Shown one piece after another: positions 1-7,533 of a stretch of DNA of 24,727 nucleotides (its first letter is position 1; every line of letters starts with the position of its first letter). A program made the position numbers and the translations under genes. The stretch is from 66-474 sp051962095 (lineage in GTDB: Bacteria > Pseudomonadota > Gammaproteobacteria > Xanthomonadales > Rhodanobacteraceae): positions 1 to 24,727 of the forward strand of contig JBQCCP010000056.1 of the NCBI GenBank assembly GCA_051962095.1, in the 5' to 3' direction. The notes beneath the pieces are model-generated. The model did not search any database. It was not told the origin of the DNA and saw only the letters and a program-made list of their open reading frames with translations.

Positions 1-56
1 TGATCGGGGTTGTGGAGGCATGATGATGTTGCTCGGGTGCGCGATCGAGCAGGTTG

Positions 57-590
57 ATGGAGAACGTTGAAAAACGGGCGCGCACCCGGCATGTGCTGCT
101 CGGGCGCATCGTGGGCGTGCATGGCGTGCGCGGTGCGGTGAAGCTGGAGTCGTTCACCGAACCGCGGCTGGCGATCTTCGATTACACGCCGTGGTTGCTG
201 GAACGCGACACGGGGGGGGTCGAGGAATTAGCCGAAGCGCAGGGACACGCGCAGGGCAAGGGCATCGTCGCGATGCTGCCCGGCGTGACGGATCGCGATG
301 CCGCCGCGACCTGGGTCGGCGCGCGCATCTGGGTGCCGCGCGATGCGTTGCCGGAACCCGAAGCGAGCGAGTTTTACCAGACGGATCTGGAAGGGTTGCA
401 GGTGGTGAACGAGGCGGGCGAAGACTTGGGCCGCGTCACTCACCTGTTCGACAACGGCGCGCACGAGGTGCTGGTGACGCGCGACGAAGCCGGACGCGAA
501 CGCCTGATTCCGTACGTGGTGGATGTTTACGTGAAAGCGGTCGATCTGGATGCAGCGCGTATCACGGTCGACTGGAACAAAGACGATTGA
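57..590 (+). CDS. rimM: Ribosome maturation factor RimM
   Basis: RimM binds ribosomal protein S19 and helps mature the 30S head and 16S rRNA. The 177-residue protein has the family's N-terminal barrel (GRIVGVHGVRGAVKLESFTE, about residues 16-35). It also has the C-terminal PRC-barrel, opening near FYQTDLEGLQVVN and closing with LIPYVVDVYVKAVDLDAARITVDW. I chose ATG 57; an in-frame TTG lies directly before it at 54. A GAGCAGG purine stretch sits only about 3 nt upstream, so the ribosome-binding site is not ideal. trmD starts 12 nt after the stop, giving the usual rpsP-rimM-trmD-rplS order. The TGA at 1-3 may be the stop of a preceding rpsP, but nothing of that gene is inside the window. Recognition is from conserved motifs plus synteny. 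Confidence 0.96.
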   Translation: MENVEKRARTRHVLLGRIVGVHGVRGAVKLESFTEPRLAIFDYTPWLLERDTGGVEELAEAQGHAQGKGIVAMLPGVTDRDAAATWVGARIWVPRDALPEPEASEFYQTDLEGLQVVNEAGEDLGRVTHLFDNGAHEVLVTRDEAGRERLIPYVVDVYVKAVDLDAARITVDWNKDD

Positions 591-602
591 CAAGGACGAC
601 CG

Positions 603-1376
603 ATGCGCTTCGACGTCGTCACGCTGTTTCCCGAATTCGTGCAGCAGTGCAGCGGCTTCGGGGTGATCGGCAGGGCGGTCGAACGCGGATTGCTGGAAGT
701 GGAAGCGTGGAATCCACGCGACTACGCCGAGGGCGGTTACCGCCGCGTCGACGACAGCGTGTGCGGCGGCGGTCCCGGCATGGTGATGCTGATCGAGCCG
801 CTGCGGAAGGCGCTGGCGGCGGCGCGGCAAGCGGCGGCCGGTCATGGCGAAATGCCGGCGCCGGTGATTTACCTGAGTCCGCAGGGAAGGCGGCTCACGC
901 AGGACAAGGTGCGGCAACTGGCTTCGCTGCCGCGGATGATTTTGTTGTGCGGGCGCTACGAAGGGATCGACGAGCGCCTGCTGGAACACGAGGTCGACGA
1001 GGAACTGTCGATTGGCGATTACGTGCTGTCGGGTGGTGAACTGGCCGCGGCGGTGCTGATCGACGCGGTCGGCAGGTTGCAGGAAGGCGCGTTGGGCGAC
1101 ACGCAATCCGCGGTACAGGATTCGTTTTCGGACGGCCTGCTGGATTGCCCGCACTACACGCGGCCGGTCAGCCATGCGTTTGGCGAAGTGCCGGCGGTGT
1201 TGTTGTCGGGCGACCATGCGGCGATTGCACGCTGGCGCCGGAAGCAGTCGCTGGGCCGCACCTGGTTGCGCCGGCCGGACCTGCTGGAAAATTCGACGTT
1301 GGGCAAAGACGACCAACGCCTGCTGGAAGAATTCAAACGGGAACACAAGGGTCAAACCCATGAACAAGATCATTGA
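603..1376 (+). CDS. trmD: tRNA (guanine37-N1)-methyltransferase TrmD
   Basis: TrmD uses S-adenosylmethionine to methylate N1 of G37 next to the anticodon, which prevents +1 frameshifting. The 257-residue protein is of normal length. Family signatures visible are MRFDVVTLFPEF at the N-terminus, DDSVCGGGPGMVM (51-63), the knotted SAM site CGRYEGIDERL (116-126) with SIGDYVLSGGE (136-146), and QDSFSDGLLDCPHYTRP (172-188), which holds the catalytic Asp of the DSF motif. The ATG follows an AAGGA ribosome-binding site at 592-596. It lies 12 nt after rimM, and its last 17 nt overlap the start of rplS, so the genes are co-transcribed and TrmD and L19 are probably translationally linked. Confidence 0.98.
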   Translation: MRFDVVTLFPEFVQQCSGFGVIGRAVERGLLEVEAWNPRDYAEGGYRRVDDSVCGGGPGMVMLIEPLRKALAAARQAAAGHGEMPAPVIYLSPQGRRLTQDKVRQLASLPRMILLCGRYEGIDERLLEHEVDEELSIGDYVLSGGELAAAVLIDAVGRLQEGALGDTQSAVQDSFSDGLLDCPHYTRPVSHAFGEVPAVLLSGDHAAIARWRRKQSLGRTWLRRPDLLENSTLGKDDQRLLEEFKREHKGQTHEQDH

Positions 1377-1740
1377 ACAATTCGAAACCGCGCAGATGGG
1401 CCGCAAGCTGCCGCCGTTCGCCGCCGGTGACACCGTCGTTGTCAACGTCAAGGTGACCGAAGGCAACCGCGAGCGCGTGCAGGCGTTCGAGGGCGTGGTG
1501 ATCGCGCGCCGCAACCGCGGCCTGCATTCCGCCTTCACCGTGCGCAAGATGTCGCACGGCACCGGCGTGGAGCGCGTGTTCCAGGCCTACAGCCCGGCGA
1601 TCGACTCGGTCGAAGTCAAGCGCAAGGGCAAGGTGCGCGGCGCCAAGCTGTACTTCCTGCGTGGGCTGGAAGGCAAGGCCGCCCGCATCAAGGAAGACCT
1701 GGCCGCGAACAGCAAGCCGGACGCATCACGCGTCAAGTAA
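1360..1740 (+). CDS. rplS: 50S ribosomal protein L19
   Basis: L19 sits at the 30S-50S interface of the ribosome. The 126-residue protein begins MNKIIEQFETAQM and shows the family core: FAAGDTVVVNVKVTEGNRERVQAFEGVVIARR, then FTVRKMSHGTGVERVFQAYSP, then KRKGKVRGAKLYFLRGLEGKAARIKE. The start at ATG 1360 is fixed by the conserved N-terminus. It lies inside the 3' end of trmD, a 17-nt overlap in another frame, with an AAGG about 9 nt upstream at 1347-1350. It is the last gene of the operon and is followed after about 23 nt by a strong intrinsic terminator. A longer frame reaching upstream to 1174 is only trmD read out of frame. Confidence 0.98.
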   Translation: MNKIIEQFETAQMGRKLPPFAAGDTVVVNVKVTEGNRERVQAFEGVVIARRNRGLHSAFTVRKMSHGTGVERVFQAYSPAIDSVEVKRKGKVRGAKLYFLRGLEGKAARIKEDLAANSKPDASRVK

Positions 1741-1763
1741 TCCGCTTCGCAGTCGAATCCAAA

Positions 1764-1800
1764 AAAGGCCGCGCGGGTTGCCGCGCGGCCTTTCGTTTGT
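1764..1800 (+). terminator. Rho-independent terminator of the rimM-trmD-rplS operon
   Basis: A perfect 13-bp stem (left arm 1764-1776, AAAGGCCGCGCGG; right arm 1781-1793) closes a GTTG tetraloop at 1777-1780. The descending arm ends in TTT and runs into TTTCGTTTGT. A6 precedes the stem at 1761-1766. It sits 23 nt after the rplS stop, where the operon is expected to end. Confidence 0.93.
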
Positions 1801-1878
1801 GCGTTTCGACCGGCGACATGAAAATTCCCCCGCGTGCGCGTATGGTGGAACGGATTCGACTTGTCCGAGGTGCGTGCG

Positions 1879-2745
1879 ATGAACGTCCCCGATGCCGGCC
1901 GTGCCGGCACGTTCCAGCTTGGCGGTGAAGTCCCCGTCCACCGGCTGGGCTTCGGCGCGATGCGGGTCACGGGCGCCGGCATCTGGGGCGAGCCCGACGA
2001 TCGCGCGGCCTGTCTTGCGACGCTGCGGCGCGTGCCGGAGCTCGGCGTCGACTTCATCGACACCGCCGATTCGTACGGACCCACGGTGTCCGAACCGATG
2101 CTGCGGGAGGCGCTGCATCCGTATCCGGACGGCATGGTGATCGCAACCAAGGGCGGGCTGGTGCGGACCGGCCCGAATGAGTGGATTCCGCTTGGCCGCC
2201 CCGAATACCTGCTTCAGGAGGTGAAGATGAGCCTGCGCTGGCTGGGCGTGGAGCAGATCGTGCTGTGGCAGTTGCATCGGATCGATCCGAAGGTGCCGCG
2301 CGACGAGCAATTCGGCGCGATCAAGTCGATGCTGGATCAAGGGCTGATCCGCTTCGCGGGTTTGAGCGAAGTAACGGTCGAGGCCATCCAGGCAGCGGAA
2401 AAAGTGTTCCCGGTTGCGACGGTGCAGAACCGCTACAGCGCGACGTATCGCATCCACGAGGACGTGCTCGATCATTGCGAGGCGCGCGGCATCGGATTCA
2501 TTCCGTGGTATCCGTTGGCGGGCGGCGAACTCACGGCACAGGATTCGCCGCTGGCCGAAATCGCGCGGCGGCACGAGGCGAGTCCGACCCAGATCGCGAT
2601 CGCGTGGCTGCTGAAACGCAGCCCGGTGATGCTGCCGATTCCAGGCACGTCGAAGATCGCGCACCTCGAGGAAAACGTCGCTGCTGCGGGCATCGAGCTG
2701 TCCGACGACGAGTTCGATGCGTTGGGCGATATCGCGGCTTCGTAG
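1879..2745 (+). CDS. Aldo/keto reductase, YdbC-like
   Basis: Predicted cytosolic NADPH-dependent oxidoreductase of the aldo/keto reductase superfamily, 288 residues. The catalytic tetrad is visible: Asp61 and Tyr66 in FIDTADSYGP, Lys91 in VIATKGG, and His133 in WQLHRIDP. The C-terminal cofactor-binding segment reads PIPGTSKIAHLEENVAAA. The sequence resembles E. coli YdbC (pyridoxal reductase-like) as I recall it, but the substrate cannot be read from the sequence. I chose ATG 1879 because CCGAGG lies 8 nt upstream and the fold begins just after. A frame extension to 1834 has no supporting homology. It appears monocistronic, between the rplS terminator and a convergent RND gene, and its TAG stop is embedded in a palindromic repeat. 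Confidence 0.9.
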   Translation: MNVPDAGRAGTFQLGGEVPVHRLGFGAMRVTGAGIWGEPDDRAACLATLRRVPELGVDFIDTADSYGPTVSEPMLREALHPYPDGMVIATKGGLVRTGPNEWIPLGRPEYLLQEVKMSLRWLGVEQIVLWQLHRIDPKVPRDEQFGAIKSMLDQGLIRFAGLSEVTVEAIQAAEKVFPVATVQNRYSATYRIHEDVLDHCEARGIGFIPWYPLAGGELTAQDSPLAEIARRHEASPTQIAIAWLLKRSPVMLPIPGTSKIAHLEENVAAAGIELSDDEFDALGDIAAS

Positions 2746-2824
2746 GTTGGGCTGAGCTCTGCGAAGCCCAACGATGTCCGAGGTTCTGTTGGGCTTCGCG
2801 GATGAAGCCCGCTCAGCCCAACCT
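2744..2824. repeat. Nested palindromic (REP-like) element at a convergent junction
   Basis: The outer arms are 14 nt and perfectly complementary: AGGTTGGGCTGAGC at 2744-2757 and its complement at 2811-2824. The inner arms are 12 nt and perfect: GCGAAGCCCAAC at 2761-2772 and its complement at 2788-2799. Both arms share a GTTGGGCT core, so several alternative pairings exist. The left arm includes the last two bases of the reductase TAG stop. It lies between convergent genes, so it may act as a bidirectional terminator or mRNA stabiliser. The motif resembles dispersed repeats common in proteobacterial genomes (recalled, not searched). Confidence 0.85.
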
Positions 2825-2856
2825 GCGTTGTGTTGCAATCACGACGGCGACGGACA

Positions 2857-5800
2857 TCAATCGAACGGACGGATTTTCTCGCCGTCGGTGCTTGTCGCGG
2901 CTTCGGTGCCGTCGCTCTTGTCGCCCAGCAGTCGGCGCACCACCACGTAGAACACCGGCACCAGCATCACGCCCAGCACGGTGGCGCCGATCATGCCGCC
3001 GACCACGCCGGTGCCGATCGCGTGGCGGCTGTTGGCGCCGGCGCCGGTGGAGATCGCCAGCGGCATCACGCCCAGGATGAAGGCGATCGAGGTCATCATG
3101 ATCGGCCGCAGGCGGATGCGACAGGCTTCCAGCGTCGCGGCGAGCAGGCCCTTGCCCTGCTTCTGTTCGTCCACCGCGAACTGCACGATCAGGATCGCAT
3201 TCTTCACCGACAGGCCGATGATCGCGATCAGGCCAATCTTGAAATACACGTCGTCCTCGAGGCCGCGGATGCTGGTGAGCGCCACCGAACCCAGCACGCC
3301 CAGCGGAATTACCAGCATCACCGCGAACGGGATCGACCAGCTTTCATACAGTGCCGCGAGGCACAGGAACACCACGAAAATCGACAGCCCGAACAGCATC
3401 GGCGCCTGCGCGCCGGACAGGATTTCCTGCAGCGACTGGCCTGACCATTCGTAGCCGAAACTGGTCGGCAGGTATTTGGCGACCAGGTCCTGCATCGCGG
3501 CGATCGCATCGCCCGAGCTGTAGCCCGGCGCCGCGGTACCGGTGAGTGCGATCGCGCCGACGCCGTTGTAGCGGTCGAGCTCGGGTGCGGCCAGCGACCA
3601 GCTGGTGCTGACCACGCTGGACAACGGCACCATCGCGCCGGTCGACGAGCGCGTGAAGAAGCTGCCGATGTCCGCGGGATTCATCCGGAACGGGGCGTCG
3701 GCCTGCATCTCCACGCGCAGCACGCGGCCCTGGTAGTAGAAGTCGTTGGCGTACACCTGCGACAGCATCAACTGGATCGCGTTGTACACGTCGGTCACCG
3801 ACAGGCCCATCGATTGCGCCTGCACGCGGTCGACCTGCATGTCCACCGTCGGCGCGTCCTCCATGCCGTTGATGTGGACGTTGGCGAGCCGCTTGTCCTT
3901 GGCGGCTTCCGCGATCAACTTGTTCTTGGCATCGACCAGCGCCTGGTGGCCCAGGCCGCCGCGGTCTTCCAGCTCGAAGTCGAAGCCGGCGAAGCGGCCC
4001 AGCCCGCGGATCACCGCCTGGTTCATCGCGAATACCTGCGCGTTGCGGATGTTCGCGAACTTGGCGTTGAAATCGTTGATGAGGTCGTCCGCGGTCTCGG
4101 AGCGATCGCTCCAGTCCTTCAAATGGATGAACGCCATGCCGACGTTCTCACCGTGGCCAATGAAGCTGAAGCCGCCGATCGTGAAGATGTTGGCAACCGC
4201 AGGGTTCTTCTTGACGATGGCTTCGACTTCCTCCATCACCGCGCGGGTGCGCTCGACCGTGGCGCCGGGCGGCAACTGGATGGTGGCGACGACTTCCCCC
4301 TGGTCCTCCTGTGGAACGAAGCTGGACGGCAGGTGCCACAGCAGCACGATTGCAACCGCGATCGCCAGCGCGTAGCCCAGCATCCAGCGCGGCGTGTGGT
4401 GAACGGCCTTGCGGAGCCTCGCGAGGTAGGCGTGCGCCATGCGCTCGTAGCCGTTGTTGAACGCGCGCAGGAAGCGGTTGGCGTGTTCGTGTTCGGGGCG
4501 CAGGATGCTCGCGCACAGGGCGGGGGTGAAGGTCAACGCCATCAGCGCAGACAGCAGCATCGAAATCGCGATCGTCACGGAGAACTGGCGATAGATCGCG
4601 CCGACGCTGCCCGGCATCAGCGCGGCCGGCACGAACACCGACGCCAGCACCGTGGTCACCGCGACGATCGCGCCGGTGATCTGGACCATGCCCTTGCGCG
4701 TCGCTTCCTTGGGCGGAAGACCCTCCTCGCGCATGATGCGCTCGACGTTCTCGACCACCACGATCGCGTCGTCCACCACGATGCCGATCGCGAGCACCAG
4801 CCCGAACAGGCTCAGCACGTTGATCGAGAACCCGAACGCGTACAGGCCCAGGAACGCGCCGGTCAGCGCGACCGGCACCACCAAGGTCGGGATCAGCGTC
4901 GCGCGCAGGTTCTGCAGGAACAGCAGCATCACGAAGAACACCAGCACGATTGCCTCGCCGAGGGTCTTCACGACTTCTACGATCGAAACCCTGACGAAGG
5001 TATAGCTTTCGAACGGGATGCTCCAGGTGACGCCGGGCGGAAGGTTCTTGGCCAGTTCCTGCATCTTGGTCTGCACCGCGTCGGCGACCGACAGCGCATT
5101 GGCGCCGGGCAGCAGCGAAATGCCGAACGACGCGACCGGGTGGCCATTCAGGCGCGAGAAGTTGCCGTAGCTGTCGGAGCCGAGTTCGACCCGTGCGACG
5201 TCGCCCAGCGTCACCGTGGTGCCATCCGGATTGGTGCGCAGGATGATGTGCCGGAACTCCTCGGGCGTGGTGAAACTCGATTCGGCCGAAACCGTGGCGG
5301 TGATGCCCTGGCCGTTCACCGCGGGTTCCGCGCCCACCGAGCCCGCCGCGAACATCACGTTCTGCGCACGCACCGCGTTCAGCACGTCGGTGGCGGTGAG
5401 GCCGTAGCCTTCCAGCTTCAGCGGGTTCAGCCAGATCCGCATCGCGTACGGGGCGCCGAACTGGTTGACGCTGCCGACGCCGTCGAGCCGCGAGATGGGA
5501 TCGATCAGTTGCGCGGCGATCAGGTTGCTGAGCGCGGCCGGGTCGAGCTTGCCACTCTTGTCCTGCAGCGAGATGCCCATCAGGAATCCGCTGTTGGACT
5601 TGCGCACCGTGACGCCGAGGTTGTTCACCGCGGCGGGCAGCCGCGGTTCGGCGGCGTTCACCGCGTTCTGGGTCTGCACCGCGGCGGTGTCGAGGTCGGT
5701 GCCGGGATCGAAATAAAGGCTGATGCTGGACGAGCCGGTGGAATCGGATGACGAACTGAAATACAGAAGGTGATCGATGCCGGAAAGGTTCTGCTCGATC

Positions 5801-5991
5801 ACCTGCGTCACGGTGCTTTGCACGACTTGAGCATTCGCGCCGGGATAGGTGGCGCGCACCTGCACGCTCGGCGGCGCGATCGTCGGGTAGGCCTCGATCG
5901 GCAGGTTCAGGATCGCGATGGTGCCGCCCAGCGTGATCAGGATCGCAAGCACCCATGCGAATACCGGCCGGTCGATGAAGAACTGCGGCAT
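2857..5991 (-). CDS. RND-family multidrug efflux transporter (AcrB/MexB type)
   Basis: Inner-membrane proton/drug antiporter of the hydrophobe/amphiphile efflux-1 family, 1,044 residues against 1,049 in AcrB. It starts with the typical MPQFFIDRPVFAWVLAILITLGG transmembrane helix and the periplasmic pore sequence LPIEAYPTIAPPSVQV. The proton-relay residues are conserved: Asp407-Asp408 in GIVVDDAIVVVENVER (the same numbers as AcrB) and Lys930 in GLSVKNAILIVQFA, matching AcrB Lys940. The periplasmic-domain duplication and the second FTPALCA segment are present, so the protein looks intact and functional. It follows its membrane-fusion partner by 3 nt in the same operon. No TolC/OprM-type channel gene is downstream, so it probably shares a channel encoded elsewhere. 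Substrates cannot be inferred. Confidence 0.97.
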   Translation of the reverse strand: MPQFFIDRPVFAWVLAILITLGGTIAILNLPIEAYPTIAPPSVQVRATYPGANAQVVQSTVTQVIEQNLSGIDHLLYFSSSSDSTGSSSISLYFDPGTDLDTAAVQTQNAVNAAEPRLPAAVNNLGVTVRKSNSGFLMGISLQDKSGKLDPAALSNLIAAQLIDPISRLDGVGSVNQFGAPYAMRIWLNPLKLEGYGLTATDVLNAVRAQNVMFAAGSVGAEPAVNGQGITATVSAESSFTTPEEFRHIILRTNPDGTTVTLGDVARVELGSDSYGNFSRLNGHPVASFGISLLPGANALSVADAVQTKMQELAKNLPPGVTWSIPFESYTFVRVSIVEVVKTLGEAIVLVFFVMLLFLQNLRATLIPTLVVPVALTGAFLGLYAFGFSINVLSLFGLVLAIGIVVDDAIVVVENVERIMREEGLPPKEATRKGMVQITGAIVAVTTVLASVFVPAALMPGSVGAIYRQFSVTIAISMLLSALMALTFTPALCASILRPEHEHANRFLRAFNNGYERMAHAYLARLRKAVHHTPRWMLGYALAIAVAIVLLWHLPSSFVPQEDQGEVVATIQLPPGATVERTRAVMEEVEAIVKKNPAVANIFTIGGFSFIGHGENVGMAFIHLKDWSDRSETADDLINDFNAKFANIRNAQVFAMNQAVIRGLGRFAGFDFELEDRGGLGHQALVDAKNKLIAEAAKDKRLANVHINGMEDAPTVDMQVDRVQAQSMGLSVTDVYNAIQLMLSQVYANDFYYQGRVLRVEMQADAPFRMNPADIGSFFTRSSTGAMVPLSSVVSTSWSLAAPELDRYNGVGAIALTGTAAPGYSSGDAIAAMQDLVAKYLPTSFGYEWSGQSLQEILSGAQAPMLFGLSIFVVFLCLAALYESWSIPFAVMLVIPLGVLGSVALTSIRGLEDDVYFKIGLIAIIGLSVKNAILIVQFAVDEQKQGKGLLAATLEACRIRLRPIMMTSIAFILGVMPLAISTGAGANSRHAIGTGVVGGMIGATVLGVMLVPVFYVVVRRLLGDKSDGTEAATSTDGEKIRPFD

Positions 5992-5994
5992 GGA

Positions 5995-7155
5995 TCAGTC
6001 CGCAGCGGTGGCGGCCGGGGCCGCGCTGGCAGATGGGTGGTGTGAAACCGGTTTCACCTTCTCGCCTGCCTGCGCCTTCTGGACGCCGGACACGATCACG
6101 CGCGCGCCGGCTTCGATGCCGCTGAGCACAATCCAGTCCGCGCCGCGCTGGTCGCCCAGTTCGACCCGTTTTTCGACGACCTTGTCGTCCGCACCAACGA
6201 TATATACGTAGGCGCCGTCGTTGTCGCGCTGGATCGCACTCTGCGGCAGCAGGAACGCGTGGTGCAGCGTGCCCAGCGTCAGGCGGATCTTCGCGAACAT
6301 GCCGGGCAGCAGCGCGTGGTCGGGATTCGGCACCAGCGCGCGCAGGTCCACTGCGCCGGTCTGCGGATCGACCGCGGTATCCGTGAAATCGAGCGTGCCG
6401 GTGTGCGCGTAGGTGCTGGCGTCGGGCAGCACGATCTGCACCTCCGCTTTGTCGGGCGAAACCAGTTTCAGTTCGCCGGCCTTCTCGGCGCGGCGCAGCC
6501 GTTCCAGTTCCGCCATCGGTTCGCTGAAGTTGGCGTAGATGGGATCGATCACCTGCACCGTAGTCAGCGGATCGGTGTCGGTGGGCGAGACCAGCGCGCC
6601 CTGGGTGACGTTGGCGCGGCCCGCACGTCCGGAGATCGGCGCGGTGACGGTGGCGTAACCGAGGTTGATCTTCGCGTTCTGGACGTTGGCACGCGCGGCC
6701 TTCACCGCAGCCTCGGCCTCCGCGGCGGCGGCCACCGCGTCGTCGACGTCCTGTTTGGCCAGGAGGCCCTTCGCGCCCAGCGCCTTGCTGCGCGACGCTT
6801 TCACCGCGGCGTTGCGCGCGGTGGCTTCGGCCTGCCCAAGCTGGCCCTGTGCGGCGCGCAGGCTGGCTTCGAGCGGCGCGGGATCGATCTTGAACAACAC
6901 CTCGCCGGCCTTGACGTCGGTACCTTCCTTGTACACGCGCTGCAGCACGATGCCAGTCACGCGCGCGCGCACCTGAGCGGTCAGCGTGGCCGCGAGGCGG
7001 CCGGGGTAGTTGCGGGTGACCGGAACATCGACGGGTTGCGCCGTCAGCACTTCGACTTCGGGCGGCGGCGGTGCGGGTGGGGTCGAATGGCTGCACGCGC
7101 CGAGTACCAGCGCCAGCAGCATTGCACCCGCGCCGCGCCACGGCAGATTCATCAT
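5995..7155 (-). CDS. RND efflux membrane-fusion (periplasmic adaptor) lipoprotein, AcrA/MexA type
   Basis: Periplasmic adaptor that joins the RND pump to an outer-membrane channel, 386 residues. A signal peptide ends in the lipobox LVLGAC, giving lipidated Cys21, followed by a Pro-rich linker (PPAPPPPEVEV). The order is then a barrel-sandwich half (YPGRLAATLTAQVRARVTGIVLQRVYKEGTDVKAGEVLFKIDP), an Ala-rich coiled-coil hairpin (about residues 97-165), the second lipoyl half (YATVTAPISGRAGRANVTQGALV), a beta-barrel and a membrane-proximal domain. Two adjacent ATGs (7155, 7152) are possible; GAGAAG lies about 6 nt before the first. Serine at position +2 of the mature protein is less usual than the Gly or Asp of MexA and AcrA. 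A CATAAT that could be a -10 box lies on the minus strand at 7191-7196, with no clear -35. No TetR- or MarR-type regulator adjoins it. Confidence 0.95.
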   Translation of the reverse strand: MMNLPWRGAGAMLLALVLGACSHSTPPAPPPPEVEVLTAQPVDVPVTRNYPGRLAATLTAQVRARVTGIVLQRVYKEGTDVKAGEVLFKIDPAPLEASLRAAQGQLGQAEATARNAAVKASRSKALGAKGLLAKQDVDDAVAAAAEAEAAVKAARANVQNAKINLGYATVTAPISGRAGRANVTQGALVSPTDTDPLTTVQVIDPIYANFSEPMAELERLRRAEKAGELKLVSPDKAEVQIVLPDASTYAHTGTLDFTDTAVDPQTGAVDLRALVPNPDHALLPGMFAKIRLTLGTLHHAFLLPQSAIQRDNDGAYVYIVGADDKVVEKRVELGDQRGADWIVLSGIEAGARVIVSGVQKAQAGEKVKPVSHHPSASAAPAATAAD

Positions 7156-7286
7156 CGGGACTTCTCAACCGGTGCGAGGGTCAATCCGCAATTATGGCGG
7201 GATTGCCCGCACAGGTCCCTAGGCCAAGCGTCATGCCAGCGGCGTGGCCGGTCGGGCGTGGGGAGGCTGAACGAGGTCTTGGCCGA

Positions 7287-7469
7287 GGCGACCTTGTTGC
7301 GGCCCAACTGTTTGGCGCGGTACAGCGCCTGGTCAGCCATCCGCAACAAGGCTTCCGGCGTGCCGCCGTGTTCGGGACAAGTCGAAACGCTGATCGACAC
7401 CGTCGCAGGCGACAACGTGCCTGCGCGGCAATGCACCAACGATTCGAGCGAGCCGAATCGACGCCCGAA
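7287..7469 (-). pseudogene. Relic of a diguanylate cyclase: C-terminal GGDEF-domain fragment
   Basis: The minus strand of this intergenic stretch translates to a good match to the last 50-60 residues of a GGDEF domain: ATVSISVSTCPEHGG, then TPEALLRMADQALYRAK, then QLGRNKVA. The family pattern is a beta strand (TvSiGva), then the helix with ADxALYxAKxxGRN. Upstream of about 7469 (the N-terminal side) the frame runs into the antisense of gdhB and shows no GGDEF, substrate-site or sensor sequence. No start codon with a ribosome-binding site belongs to it, and the frame continues without similarity to a TGA at 7152-7154. I read it as the tail of a deleted gene, with the similarity still clear enough to suggest fairly recent loss. 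Identification is by eye from the family pattern. Confidence 0.72.
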
Positions 7470-7533
7470 GTGGATGCCGTGGGTGGGCGGCGCTATCCTA
7501 TTCGTTCCTTTTCCGGGTTCGAACAGCAACGAC

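Noticed and set aside
20..70. Small leader ORF starting ATGATGATG before rimM
   Set aside because: Sixteen codons ending at 68-70 and overlapping the rimM start; a GGAGG sits too close (1 nt) to the first ATG and there is no family support.
4148..7168. 1,006-codon open frame on the minus strand across the efflux genes
   Set aside because: It is an out-of-frame shadow of the adaptor and RND genes, with Arg/Ala/Gly-rich low-complexity translation and no domain pattern; the true frames carry all motifs.
6259..7533. 425-codon N-terminal extension of gdhB
   Set aside because: It runs antisense to the efflux adaptor and lacks GDH similarity; ATG 7534 gives a normal family length.
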